Assembly (NCBI GenBank): GCA_937860115.1
Contig: CALMBI010000001.1
Coordinates: forward strand, 1-5,156
DNA length: 5,156 bases
From: an uncultured Arcobacter sp.
Lineage (GTDB): Bacteria > Campylobacterota > Campylobacteria > Campylobacterales > Arcobacteraceae
Reading direction: 5' to 3'
A program made the position numbers and the translations under genes. Under the pieces are notes generated by a model that saw nothing but the letters and a program-made list of their open reading frames with translations, had not been told where the DNA came from and ran no database searches. Below are positions 1 through 5,156 of the stretch, piece after piece (position 1 is the first letter of the stretch; each line of letters opens with the position of its first letter).

Positions 1-150
1 CTCAGAAATTACACCAACAGAAAACGCTTTCGCAACAGTAGTAGGCGTAACACCTTCTTCAGTTTCTTTAAATACTAAAACTTGATTACTTTTATAACCT
101 GATTTAGCTTTTTCAGTACCATTCATAGCACTATATAGTTTATTTGCCAT
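1..150 (-). CDS. Probable tail tube protein, N-terminal 50 codons, 3' end outside window
   Basis: An open frame begins with ATG at 150 and runs without a stop to the window edge, giving 50 residues. AAAGGATG about 7 bases upstream is a good ribosome site that overlaps the end of the preceding gene, whose stop is 3 bases before this start. The fragment has a polar, probably flexible N-terminus (A-N-K-L-Y-S-A-M-N-G), then a strand Q-V-L-V-F-K (23-28) and a P-T-T-V-A-K-A-F-S-V-G-V-I-S-E segment (36-50). In lambda-type order, the gene after the tail terminator is the major tail protein V, and a flexible arm leading to a beta strand would suit it. The assignment comes mainly from order, and the fragment is too short to decide between a siphovirus tail tube and a myovirus tail protein. 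Confidence 0.5.
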   Translation of the reverse strand, partial: MANKLYSAMNGTEKAKSGYKSNQVLVFKETEEGVTPTTVAKAFSVGVISE

Positions 151-153
151 GTT

Positions 154-684
154 TTAACATCCTTTATTTATATCATCTAAATAGCCAAAAGTAAGTGTTA
201 GAATGTAATTCATATCACTTGCTTCACCAGTTGGAGTTTTAACTCCGTTCGCACTTATCAACATTATATCATAATCCCCGTTAATACCGCTCAACGACAT
301 TTTACCTTTGATTGACTTTAAAGCTTCTTTTGCAAGTTGCTCAATCAATCTCGATGAAGTGTATTTAACAATACCATCAACAGTTGATGACGGAGGTGTT
401 TGATTTTTTGAAGATGTTGTATCCTCTATACCGAATACTAAGACGATCTCGTAAGTATGACCCCACGCATCTATTCTTAAATCTTGATTCTCGTCACCAC
501 CATGCAATGAGCAATAAGGTAACTCAGGTAATAAATCAATGTCATTAAAAGGTGCATCAGTTACATAGTTAAGTTGTTTACCTAATAATGTATTACACGC
601 TGTTATAAAATCAGTATCGTTTTTTAAAGATGTTGCTAAATAATCTTGTATAACATAAACATCTAAATCGTTGTCAAATAGCAT
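154..684 (-). CDS. Probable tail terminator protein (lambda gpU position)
   Basis: The 176-residue product follows the gpZ-like gene and precedes a probable tail tube gene, the position of lambda gpU, which caps the tail tube and joins it to the head. The sequence fits the mixed alpha/beta form of such proteins. An N-terminal helix (9-34) leads to L-L-P-E-L-P-Y-C-S-L (51-60), a strand-rich section with W-G-H-T-Y-E-I-V-L-V-F-G-I (74-86), a helix (104-125) and closing strands with Y-I-L-T-L-T-F-G-Y (160-168). The L-P-Y-C-S-L then H-T-Y-E-I-V-L-V-F arrangement is like gpU-type proteins, where a strand after the input helix is followed by the core sheet. The ATG has AAGGGAG about 8 bases upstream and overlaps the preceding gene by 11 bases. 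I see no unique motif, so a different neck protein is possible. Confidence 0.55.
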   Translation of the reverse strand: MLFDNDLDVYVIQDYLATSLKNDTDFITACNTLLGKQLNYVTDAPFNDIDLLPELPYCSLHGGDENQDLRIDAWGHTYEIVLVFGIEDTTSSKNQTPPSSTVDGIVKYTSSRLIEQLAKEALKSIKGKMSLSGINGDYDIMLISANGVKTPTGEASDMNYILTLTFGYLDDINKGC

Positions 685-1375
685 TTTTCATTCTCCCTTG
701 TGATAAATCAGTAGTGTTTGCAACTTTACCTATTAATCTTTGGAGATCATTAGTCATATTTTGCATTACAGCACCTCTAGCTCTTGAAAAACCTTGTTCA
801 AAGAAGTGTCTAGCTTTCCATTTATCTTTGAATTGCGATATACTTTCTTTACTACCTTGTTTACCAGATTTACCTTCTCTACCCCATCTAATATGTTCAG
901 CAAGTTTACCATTAGTGTTACCGTAGTTAAGTTTCTCTAAAATAGCAATAGTATATTTACTAATACCTTTTTGATATTTCTTACCTACTATTTTACCATC
1001 TCTACGCAAGATAACATTACCTTTAGAAAACTGACCACCAACAGTTGTTGTACCTGTTGTTTCAGATGTGTGTGATTGGATGAAATTTACCATTGAAGCA
1101 GGTCCAGTTGTATTTTGCTTTTTCATGTGAGATATTCTATGACCAAGACCGTACGAACCACCTTTAGTAATCCTTCTTACAGTATCACCTTTTTTGTTCT
1201 CAATGTATCGTTGTTTCCACTCTGTTGATTCATTTTCAAATGCAGACCTAACAGCTACTCTAACCGTATTACCTGCTTTTGAAGATTGCTCAACTACAGC
1301 ATCTTTTGATATAGCGTAAAAGTTACCTAGAATCCTATCTAACTCGTTATCTTTACCAAATTCAACATCTATCAT
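674..1375 (-). CDS. Neck / tail completion protein, HK97 gp10 or lambda gpZ-like
   Basis: This 233-residue, strongly basic protein resembles the gpZ / HK97 gp10 group, which acts at the head-tail junction or completes the tail end. Evidence is an N-terminal helical region (about 10-48) and, near the C-terminus, A-R-H-F-F-E-Q-G-F (188-196) followed by a long helix. That matches the R-x-F-x-x-x-G-F type ending common in this family. Lambda gpZ is 192 residues and gp10-type proteins are usually shorter, so this one is long; the extra length is a Gly/Lys/Thr-rich middle (about 62-180). It starts by ATGA overlap with the connector gene, with AGAGG 6 bases upstream. Its stop lies 11 bases inside the next gene, so all three are probably coupled. 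It contains no cysteine. The family call is moderate; exact role is inferred from position. Confidence 0.62.
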   Translation of the reverse strand: MIDVEFGKDNELDRILGNFYAISKDAVVEQSSKAGNTVRVAVRSAFENESTEWKQRYIENKKGDTVRRITKGGSYGLGHRISHMKKQNTTGPASMVNFIQSHTSETTGTTTVGGQFSKGNVILRRDGKIVGKKYQKGISKYTIAILEKLNYGNTNGKLAEHIRWGREGKSGKQGSKESISQFKDKWKARHFFEQGFSRARGAVMQNMTNDLQRLIGKVANTTDLSQGRMKNAI

Positions 1376-1701
1376 TTAGAACCTCTGTGTCGTGAAATTT
1401 CACAATAAACAACATAAAGTTTACCCATCTTTTGAAATCGTTGTACGAAGAAAACTTCACCGTCATATTCAACAGCATCTCCAACTTTAGGTGCAAAATC
1501 TAATTTTAACCCTCCGAATGATTGCATATTACTTATGTTGTTTAACTCTTCTTCATTGAACTTACCAAGACCAACATAAGAGTTTAGAACAACATCAACA
1601 TTATCAATTTTTCTAGTGTAAATAACACTTCTTGACGGTATCATATCAGCATCTGCAATTACAGACTCTCTAACCTCATCTATTAAATCTCGTATAGCCA
1701 C
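1372..1701 (-). CDS. Probable head-tail connector / head completion protein
   Basis: This 109-residue product lies where lambda has FII (117 residues), the protein that closes the filled head and offers the tail a docking surface. It begins with an amphipathic helix (residues 2-17). A beta-rich C-terminal half follows: V-G-D-A-V-E-Y-D-G-E-V-F-F-V-Q-R (73-88), then G-K-L-Y-V-V-Y (93-99), a small barrel pattern common in connector and stopper proteins. The tail is basic (R-H-R-G-S-K). The start is GTG at 1701, supported by AAAGG about 9 bases upstream and by the upstream stop 2 bases away. No in-frame ATG fits nearby; the first internal Met is residue 20. The stop overlaps the next gene as ATGA. 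The assignment rests on size, fold pattern and gene order; no diagnostic motif is present. Confidence 0.62.
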   Translation of the reverse strand: MAIRDLIDEVRESVIADADMIPSRSVIYTRKIDNVDVVLNSYVGLGKFNEEELNNISNMQSFGGLKLDFAPKVGDAVEYDGEVFFVQRFQKMGKLYVVYCEISRHRGSK

Positions 1702-1703
1702 AA

Positions 1704-1862
1704 CTATTTACCTTTAACCTTTGCTTCTTCTTTAACTTCTTTTGCTAAACCACTACCAACCTTATCATCTTTGATAGATTCTGAAACTCGAATAACATCA
1801 CCTTTTTTATAAGAAACACCATTAAGCGTATCGTTTTTTAAGAATTCAATTAACCAAAACAT
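1704..1862 (-). CDS. Very small phage protein of unknown function, 52 aa
   Basis: A 52-codon gene fills the space between the 75-residue gene and the connector gene. Its ATG shares a base with the upstream stop (TAATG), with GAGGA about 7 bases upstream, so translation is probably coupled by re-initiation. Its TAG stop is 2 bases before the next start. It fits the gap exactly and has a good ribosome site, so I consider it real. The product starts with a hydrophobic strand (residues 2-8, F-W-L-I-E-F-L). Then come Y-K-K-G-D-V-I (18-24), typical of small SH3-like barrels, V-G-S-G-L-A-K-E-V (36-44) and a Lys/Glu-rich tail. The outline resembles the preceding 75-residue protein. It has no signal peptide. 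Function is unknown; a role in head completion is only suggested by position. Confidence 0.72.
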   Translation of the reverse strand: MFWLIEFLKNDTLNGVSYKKGDVIRVSESIKDDKVGSGLAKEVKEEAKVKGK

Positions 1863-2089
1863 TACAGTTCCTCATCTTCAATTTTTGTTGATTTTGGTGG
1901 TAACTTTTTAGTGTTAGTAGGTTGTTTAACAACCTCTTTAACTTCAACAGTTGCAACAGTGTTAGCACTTGAAACTAATTCAGCACTCCCTCTAGCTACC
2001 ATAGCATTAGCAAGGTCAGCATCGTACTCAACAACGTCATCAGGTTTATTAAGACCTCTAAAACATTTTAATCTAACTTTTACTTTCAT
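1862..2089 (-). CDS. Small head-associated protein of unknown function, 75 aa
   Basis: The 75-residue product has two parts. Residues 1-40 look like a small folded unit: a basic beta strand at the start (K-V-K-V-R-L-K), a P-D-D-V-V-E-Y segment (16-22), a helix A-D-L-A-N-A-M-V (24-31) and a G-S-A-E-L-V end (34-39). Short phage proteins with this strand, turn, helix and G-x-A-x-x-V layout often lie just after the capsid gene. Residues 41-75 are low-complexity, rich in Val, Thr, Lys and Glu, and probably disordered. AAAAGGG lies 6 bases before the ATG. This is the first gene after the terminator and holds the position of lambda FI, but I see no real sequence evidence for FI function. The stop shares one base with the next start (TAATG). 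Confidence 0.75.
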   Translation of the reverse strand: MKVKVRLKCFRGLNKPDDVVEYDADLANAMVARGSAELVSSANTVATVEVKEVVKQPTNTKKLPPKSTKIEDEEL

Positions 2090-2111
2090 TTATAACCCTT
2101 TTAATTATAGT

Positions 2112-2136
2112 AAAAAAGGGGCAACTAACCCCTTTT
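2112..2136 (-). terminator. Rho-independent terminator after the major capsid gene
   Basis: Read on the minus strand, AAAAGGGG (2136-2129) pairs with CCCCTTTT (2121-2114) around a 7-base loop. The T run continues to six residues (2117-2112). The 8 bp stem has four G-C pairs at the loop end. It lies 21 bases after the capsid stop and 23 bases before the next start. It is short and its T tract shares bases with the stem, so it probably acts as a partial terminator, passing some transcripts to the connector and tail genes. The pairing is certain; the strength is inferred. Confidence 0.8.
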
Positions 2137-2157
2137 AAAGACTAATCCAGAAGAAGC

Positions 2158-3192
2158 TTACGCTTCAACTTTCATAGAGTAGAACGCATTTCCGTTTTTA
2201 AGAACAGGAAGTGGAGCAGTTCTAACTACGATCATGTGTTGTGGAGGATTAGCAGTGATTACTTCATCAGCATCCCACTCAGCACTCATCATTCTGATTC
2301 CATCAGCTTCAGCTACAGGAATACCACCAAAGTGCATTTCACCTTGTGCAGAACAAAGAATAATATAACCAGTTGTTAAGAACGGAGTTGCACCACCACC
2401 AATTCTACCTCTTTCAACATAAACATCAAGAACAATACCTTTTTCCATAAGCGTACCAGCTTTGTAGAAATCAGCACTTGTGTCAATCATTTCATTTACA
2501 ATGAAGTTTCTTTTTGTACCAGTTGAAGAGTTATCAGCTGTTCTAACTTCACTTGAACCGTAGAACTTACCGTAATCAACATCGTTCATGATAACCATTG
2601 ATGGTTTTAAAATCATTGCTGAATAAGCTGTTACAAGGTTTGTTACAGGTTTTGCACTTGCATTTGACCAGTATAATTGACCAGCAGTTGTTCCATCGAA
2701 TTCAATTTTATTTGTAGAAGGTACAGCGAAAACAATATCTTCAGCACCGTTTGAACCTTGATAACCACCTGCAATTTTATGAGTTGTAAGTGCTTCATAC
2801 ATAAGTTTTTTCTTACCGATTAGGTGATTAAGTCTGATACCACCAACACCATTTAAAGCTGATTCAGTTACAGGATCAATTTGACCTTCACCATACTCAT
2901 TTTGACCGAATTTTTCTTTATTAGCGTCAATAACACCTTTAGAAATACTGTCATTAAAGTTTACTGGGTTTAAAGTAACTCTATCTTTACCATTTTTGCT
3001 GATTACTTTAGCAGTGTTAGCAAATGAGTTATAAGATGGAGCAACACCTGTTACAGTTACCATATCATATTCAATTGTGTCACCTGTTGAATATCTAACA
3101 GCTGGGAAAACCTTAGCTTCGATACCAAGATCAACATTTACGATTGTACTAACCGCATTTACGAATTCTTTTTTGTTATTAATTAAAGCCAT
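2158..3192 (-). CDS. Major capsid protein, lambda gpE family
   Basis: This 344-residue protein should form the icosahedral shell with the HK97 fold; lambda gpE has 341 residues. The C-terminal signature is the best evidence: N-P-P-Q at 315-318, then I-V-V-R-T-A-P-L-P-V-L (321-331) and a short strand to the end, the usual ending of gpE-type capsid proteins. A helical stretch at about 113-137 (G-V-G-G-I-R then L-I-G-K-K-K-L) fits the spine helix region, and Gly-rich loops follow. No N-terminal delta domain is seen, which agrees with a separate scaffold encoded in the protease gene. There is one cysteine (Cys280). AGGAG lies 7 bases before the ATG, one of the strongest ribosome sites here, as expected for the most abundant virion protein. 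An intrinsic terminator begins about 20 bases after the stop. Confidence 0.93.
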   Translation of the reverse strand: MALINNKKEFVNAVSTIVNVDLGIEAKVFPAVRYSTGDTIEYDMVTVTGVAPSYNSFANTAKVISKNGKDRVTLNPVNFNDSISKGVIDANKEKFGQNEYGEGQIDPVTESALNGVGGIRLNHLIGKKKLMYEALTTHKIAGGYQGSNGAEDIVFAVPSTNKIEFDGTTAGQLYWSNASAKPVTNLVTAYSAMILKPSMVIMNDVDYGKFYGSSEVRTADNSSTGTKRNFIVNEMIDTSADFYKAGTLMEKGIVLDVYVERGRIGGGATPFLTTGYIILCSAQGEMHFGGIPVAEADGIRMMSAEWDADEVITANPPQHMIVVRTAPLPVLKNGNAFYSMKVEA

Positions 3193-3196
3193 TTAA

Positions 3197-3526
3197 TTAC
3201 TCCTGTACTAAAATTGATGTTGAAGTTACGAACTTATCTCTGAAGTTTGCTAACGCACCTGCACCGAATGTAAGCTCTGAAGCTTTAACTGAACAGTCAT
3301 AACTATATGTTAGTGCTTTTGCACTTGATGTAGCATCTACAGTTTCTAATGCAATTGCATAAGGAGTGTCTGAAGTTGCACCTAATTTTGCTAATCCTGT
3401 AGTTCCTTTTTTAAGAACTTCACCTCTAACAACACTATTACCTGACTCTAACTGTAAAGCGTTTACAGTAATAAGTGGTTTTGTTGCTGTTACTAAATTG
3501 TCTGCTGAAAATGATACTTTGCTCAT
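3197..3526 (-). CDS. Head decoration protein (lambda gpD-like)
   Basis: This 109-residue protein is almost exactly the length of lambda gpD (110). It has the family pattern: a flexible polar N-terminus, then residues 31-40 with hydrophobic-basic V-V-R-G-E-V-L resembling the gpD R-G-x-V-L strand. P-Y-A-I-A-L (55-60) follows, then a beta-rich C-terminal half with L-T-F-G (85-88). Proteins of this family bind as trimers on the outside of the expanded capsid and stabilise it against internal DNA pressure. The ATG overlaps the protease stop as ATGA, with AAAGGA 8 bases upstream, so translation is probably coupled. The capsid gene follows after 4 bases. The protease, decoration, capsid order is that of lambda C-D-E. 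There is one cysteine (Cys78). The weak point is that the family is short and variable, so the call leans partly on position. Confidence 0.85.
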   Translation of the reverse strand: MSKVSFSADNLVTATKPLITVNALQLESGNSVVRGEVLKKGTTGLAKLGATSDTPYAIALETVDATSSAKALTYSYDCSVKASELTFGAGALANFRDKFVTSTSILVQE

Positions 3527-3960
3527 CTTATAGATCCTTTATTTAAGTTTGCATAAGCCATTAAATTTGGCATTTGTTTATTGTCAGGTTCAGTATTATC
3601 TTGAATGACTGTACCACCATGAGAAGCTCTGAAATCATTGAGAAGTTTTGACGCATCTTCGTGTGAATCAGCTTTTAACATTGCAGTTAATGTTACAGCA
3701 TCTACACCACATTCCATTGCTTCGTTTACTCTAGTTTCAGCATCTGCGAACTTAGCTTCTACCTCAGATAATTTAGATTCAACATCTGCAAGTTTTTCAT
3801 TCATTGCTGACATTTCACCTTCTTTAGCATCCAAAGTTGAAGCGTACTCATCTAACTGCGCTTTGAAATTTTTTTCTCTAGTTTCAAGTGTGTTGATTCT
3901 TAGAGCGAAAACTTTTCCTTGCTCGTTAAGTAGATCGAAGTTTTCTTTATTGAACTCCAT
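3523..3960 (-). CDS. Putative internal in-frame scaffold protein (Nu3-like) nested in the protease gene
   Basis: An ATG at 3960, codon 238 of the protease frame, could start a separate 145-residue product identical to the protease C-terminus. A strong AGGAG site lies 5 bases upstream, better than many of the window's full gene starts. Lambda makes its scaffold Nu3 in this way, from an internal in-frame start in C. The product would be a typical internal scaffold: hydrophobic residues fall on a regular 3-4 heptad pattern (F269, L273, Y276, L280, then M287, M290, L294, V297, L301, V304, F308, A311, V315, A318 in full-length numbering). A short C-terminal helical domain follows that may touch the capsid protein. 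It would be highly charged, lack the protease, and be made in excess over the fusion. The start site and coiled coil are seen directly; expression as a separate protein is inferred. Confidence 0.68.
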   Translation of the reverse strand: MEFNKENFDLLNEQGKVFALRINTLETREKNFKAQLDEYASTLDAKEGEMSAMNEKLADVESKLSEVEAKFADAETRVNEAMECGVDAVTLTAMLKADSHEDASKLLNDFRASHGGTVIQDNTEPDNKQMPNLMAYANLNKGSIR

Positions 3961-4671
3961 GTCTGCTCCTGTGTTTGAATTTTTTGCTAGTTTTACATTT
4001 TCTGAGGGCATAGCGATATGATTATCACCCATAGGACACTTACCATCACTACAAGATAGTATAGCAAGTTTTACCTTATCAAAATCAACTTTGATCTCTT
4101 TTTCTTTAGCTTCAGCACTGAATCTAGCCATAGCACTCTTAAAGTTATTCTTAGCAAGTACATCAACTTCACCTTCAGTAGCAATAAATTCATCTATGAA
4201 ACCTAAATCAATCATTTGCTGTTTACCGATATACCAACTTTCATCAGACATAAGTTTAAGAATCTCATCTTTATCTTTACCCATGTGTTTTGAGTACTCA
4301 TTTGCAAGTACGTTGTCAATACCGTCAAGTATTTTAGCTTCTTTTAAAAGGTCATCAGAATTACCAGCTAACCATGTCCAAGCTTTATGGATCATATATG
4401 TGGAGTTGTCGTAAGCTTTTTTCTTACAACCTGCAAGGAAGATTAATGAAGCAATGCTCATAGCTTTACCATCAATAACAGTTGTTACCTCACCTTTTTC
4501 TTTAGCATATTGTTTTAAAGCGTTGAACATTGAAACACCTTCAAACACATCACCACCAAATGATGATATAACAACTTCAACATCACCGCTTATATCAGAT
4601 AGTTTACTACTAAGCCATCTTGCTGAAAAACCCCATTGTGAGATTTCACCATCTATTACAATTTTATTCAT
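3523..4671 (-). CDS. ClpP-like (S14) head maturation protease fused to C-terminal scaffold
   Basis: This 382-residue protein should process the procapsid: a serine protease domain carried inside on its own scaffold tail. Residues 1-165 are ClpP-like. S-F-G-G at 37-40 matches the ClpP S-P-G-G oxyanion loop with Pro replaced by Phe. Ser72 in G-K-A-M-S-I-A is the likely nucleophile and His95 in Y-M-I-H-K the likely base. The third residue is unclear, with Asp143 or Glu144 in D-E-S-W the best candidates, before the typical L-G-F-I-D end (156-160). Residues 166-237 form a linker containing Cys207, Cys212 and His218. Residues 262-318 are a long coiled coil, then a short helical domain (about 323-348) and a polar tail. 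The start has an AAGG site 8 bases upstream, within the end of the portal gene. The stop overlaps the decoration gene as ATGA, implying coupled translation. The lambda counterpart is gpC. The fold is clear; the role in capsid maturation is inferred from gene order. Confidence 0.9.
   Translation of the reverse strand: MNKIVIDGEISQWGFSARWLSSKLSDISGDVEVVISSFGGDVFEGVSMFNALKQYAKEKGEVTTVIDGKAMSIASLIFLAGCKKKAYDNSTYMIHKAWTWLAGNSDDLLKEAKILDGIDNVLANEYSKHMGKDKDEILKLMSDESWYIGKQQMIDLGFIDEFIATEGEVDVLAKNNFKSAMARFSAEAKEKEIKVDFDKVKLAILSCSDGKCPMGDNHIAMPSENVKLAKNSNTGADMEFNKENFDLLNEQGKVFALRINTLETREKNFKAQLDEYASTLDAKEGEMSAMNEKLADVESKLSEVEAKFADAETRVNEAMECGVDAVTLTAMLKADSHEDASKLLNDFRASHGGTVIQDNTEPDNKQMPNLMAYANLNKGSIR
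3966..3970 (-). promoter_or_regulatory. Internal Shine-Dalgarno for the nested scaffold start
   Basis: On the minus strand AGGAG is followed by CAGAC and then ATG at 3960, a 5-base spacer. It lies within the protease coding sequence, between the protease domain and the coiled coil. The place is right for separating enzyme from scaffold, which makes a chance match less likely. Confidence 0.65.
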
Positions 4672-5156
4672 TAACTACACCTTCCGTATTGGTATCATCA
4701 ATTATACCAAGTTTTTGTTTTAAATCTTGCTTATACTTCTCTAATTCTAAATCCATTCTAATTTTTAGCATTAGATTTTCATTTCTTCTCTTCAACCAAT
4801 CTTGATAATCAACACCCTCTCGTCTTTCAACAATATCAGCTTCAGTATCAACACCTGTTTCAATATTAGTCTTGTTAGCTGTTGCGTTTTTGCTAGGCTC
4901 TATATCAATATGTATCTGCCTTAAATATCTAAAAGAGTTATATAAAGATGGGTTTGACCAATACTTAGTTCTTTCAATAATTTGACTTGTTTGGATACCA
5001 ACTTCAATAGCTCGTCTTAAAATCTCATCAAACACTTTAGCACTTAGATTATCGAATCTAATGTCAGCACTTAATTGATCTGTTTCATTAACAAATTTAA
5101 GTGCTGAATAGTTAGCTTCATTTGTTTTAGAGTAAATAGATAGAGATGACATACCT
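4664..5156 (-). CDS. Phage portal protein, C-terminal part (lambda gpB-like), 5' end outside window
   Basis: The portal is a ring at one capsid vertex through which DNA enters and leaves and onto which the neck is built. Only about the last 163 codons are here. The frame is still open at the window edge, with a GGT codon before the first visible ATG at 5152 and no proper ribosome site there, so that ATG is internal (residue 1 below). Lambda gpB is roughly 530 residues, so about two thirds are missing. Visible signs are an N-Y-S-A sequence at residues 14-17, resembling the portal Y-S-S-A-R motif, and I-E-P-S-K-N-A at 84-90, resembling the D-P-x-K-E-x-x-A stretch. These are followed by T-G-V-D-T (99-103) and G-V-D-Y-x-D-W (113-119), and the end is a charged helix (122-148). 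The stop overlaps the protease start by 8 bases. The position before protease, decoration and capsid genes supports the call. Family assignment is from motif memory, not a search. Confidence 0.82.
   Translation of the reverse strand, partial: GMSSLSIYSKTNEANYSALKFVNETDQLSADIRFDNLSAKVFDEILRRAIEVGIQTSQIIERTKYWSNPSLYNSFRYLRQIHIDIEPSKNATANKTNIETGVDTEADIVERREGVDYQDWLKRRNENLMLKIRMDLELEKYKQDLKQKLGIIDDTNTEGVVNE

Noticed and set aside
2112..2136. The same hairpin as a terminator for plus-strand transcription
   Set aside because: Only four T residues follow the stem on that strand and no plus-strand gene ends there.
1911..2138. Plus-strand 75-codon open frame, and a similar 70-codon frame at 714-926
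   Set aside because: Both lie opposite real genes. The first also runs through the terminator hairpin. Neither has neighbours on the same strand.
3638..4021. A 127-codon open frame on the plus strand opposite the scaffold region
   Set aside because: It is antisense to a convincing coiled coil. Its Ser/Ala-rich composition is the mirror of GAA, AAA and GCT codons, and it has no sensible domain.
4091..4805. Several plus-strand open frames of 61 to 107 codons opposite the protease and portal
   Set aside because: Hydrophobic Ser/Leu/Ile-rich shadows of well-supported minus-strand genes, overlapping one another and without coupled neighbours.
5150..5152. ATG at 5152 as the true start of a 162-residue gene
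   Set aside because: The frame continues open to the window edge, no spaced ribosome site precedes it, and the sequence resembles the inner and C-terminal part of a portal protein.
1..5156. A new defence, toxin or mobile system, CRISPR array, tRNA or long repeat
   Set aside because: All of the coding space is taken by virion assembly genes in standard order. No gap exceeds about 70 bases and I saw no repeats beyond codon-bias similarities.

Overview
This window is part of the virion structural module of a tailed double-stranded DNA phage or prophage. Every gene is on the minus strand, so transcription runs from high to low coordinates. The layout is that of a lambda-type head region. The genes are tightly packed, with several 1 to 11 base overlaps, and nearly all have a clear Shine-Dalgarno sequence. 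The DNA is AT-rich, with many TTA, AAA and GAA codons. That suggests a low-GC bacterial host, but I cannot name one. Low-GC gammaproteobacteria and Campylobacterota are both possible. No integrase, tRNA, att site or host gene is present, so free phage and prophage cannot be told apart.

In transcription order, the window starts inside the 3' part of a portal gene (4664-5156). A ClpP-like head maturation protease follows (3523-4671). Its C-terminal part is a long coiled coil that looks like a scaffold, and a strong internal ribosome binding site can start that part separately (3523-3960), as in the lambda C/Nu3 pair. Next come a gpD-like head decoration protein (3197-3526) and a gpE-family major capsid protein (2158-3192). 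An intrinsic terminator hairpin (2112-2136) lies just after the capsid gene.

After the hairpin are two very small genes (1862-2089 and 1704-1862), in the place of lambda FI. Then come a probable head-tail connector (1372-1701), a gpZ / HK97 gp10-like neck or tail completion protein (674-1375), a probable tail terminator (154-684), and the first 50 codons of the next gene, probably the tail tube (1-150).

Read as one assembly line, the portal starts the procapsid and the protease-scaffold fusion plus free scaffold shape the shell. The capsid protein forms the lattice, and the decoration protein locks it after maturation. The small proteins and connectors then close the head and join the tail. 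The terminator would leave capsid, decoration and protease transcripts more abundant than the connector and tail transcripts. That fits the copy numbers such a particle needs.

I found no defence system, mobile element, CRISPR array or clearly new system. The most interesting points are the nested scaffold start, the terminator after the capsid gene, the two possibly related mini-genes and a cysteine-containing linker in the protease.
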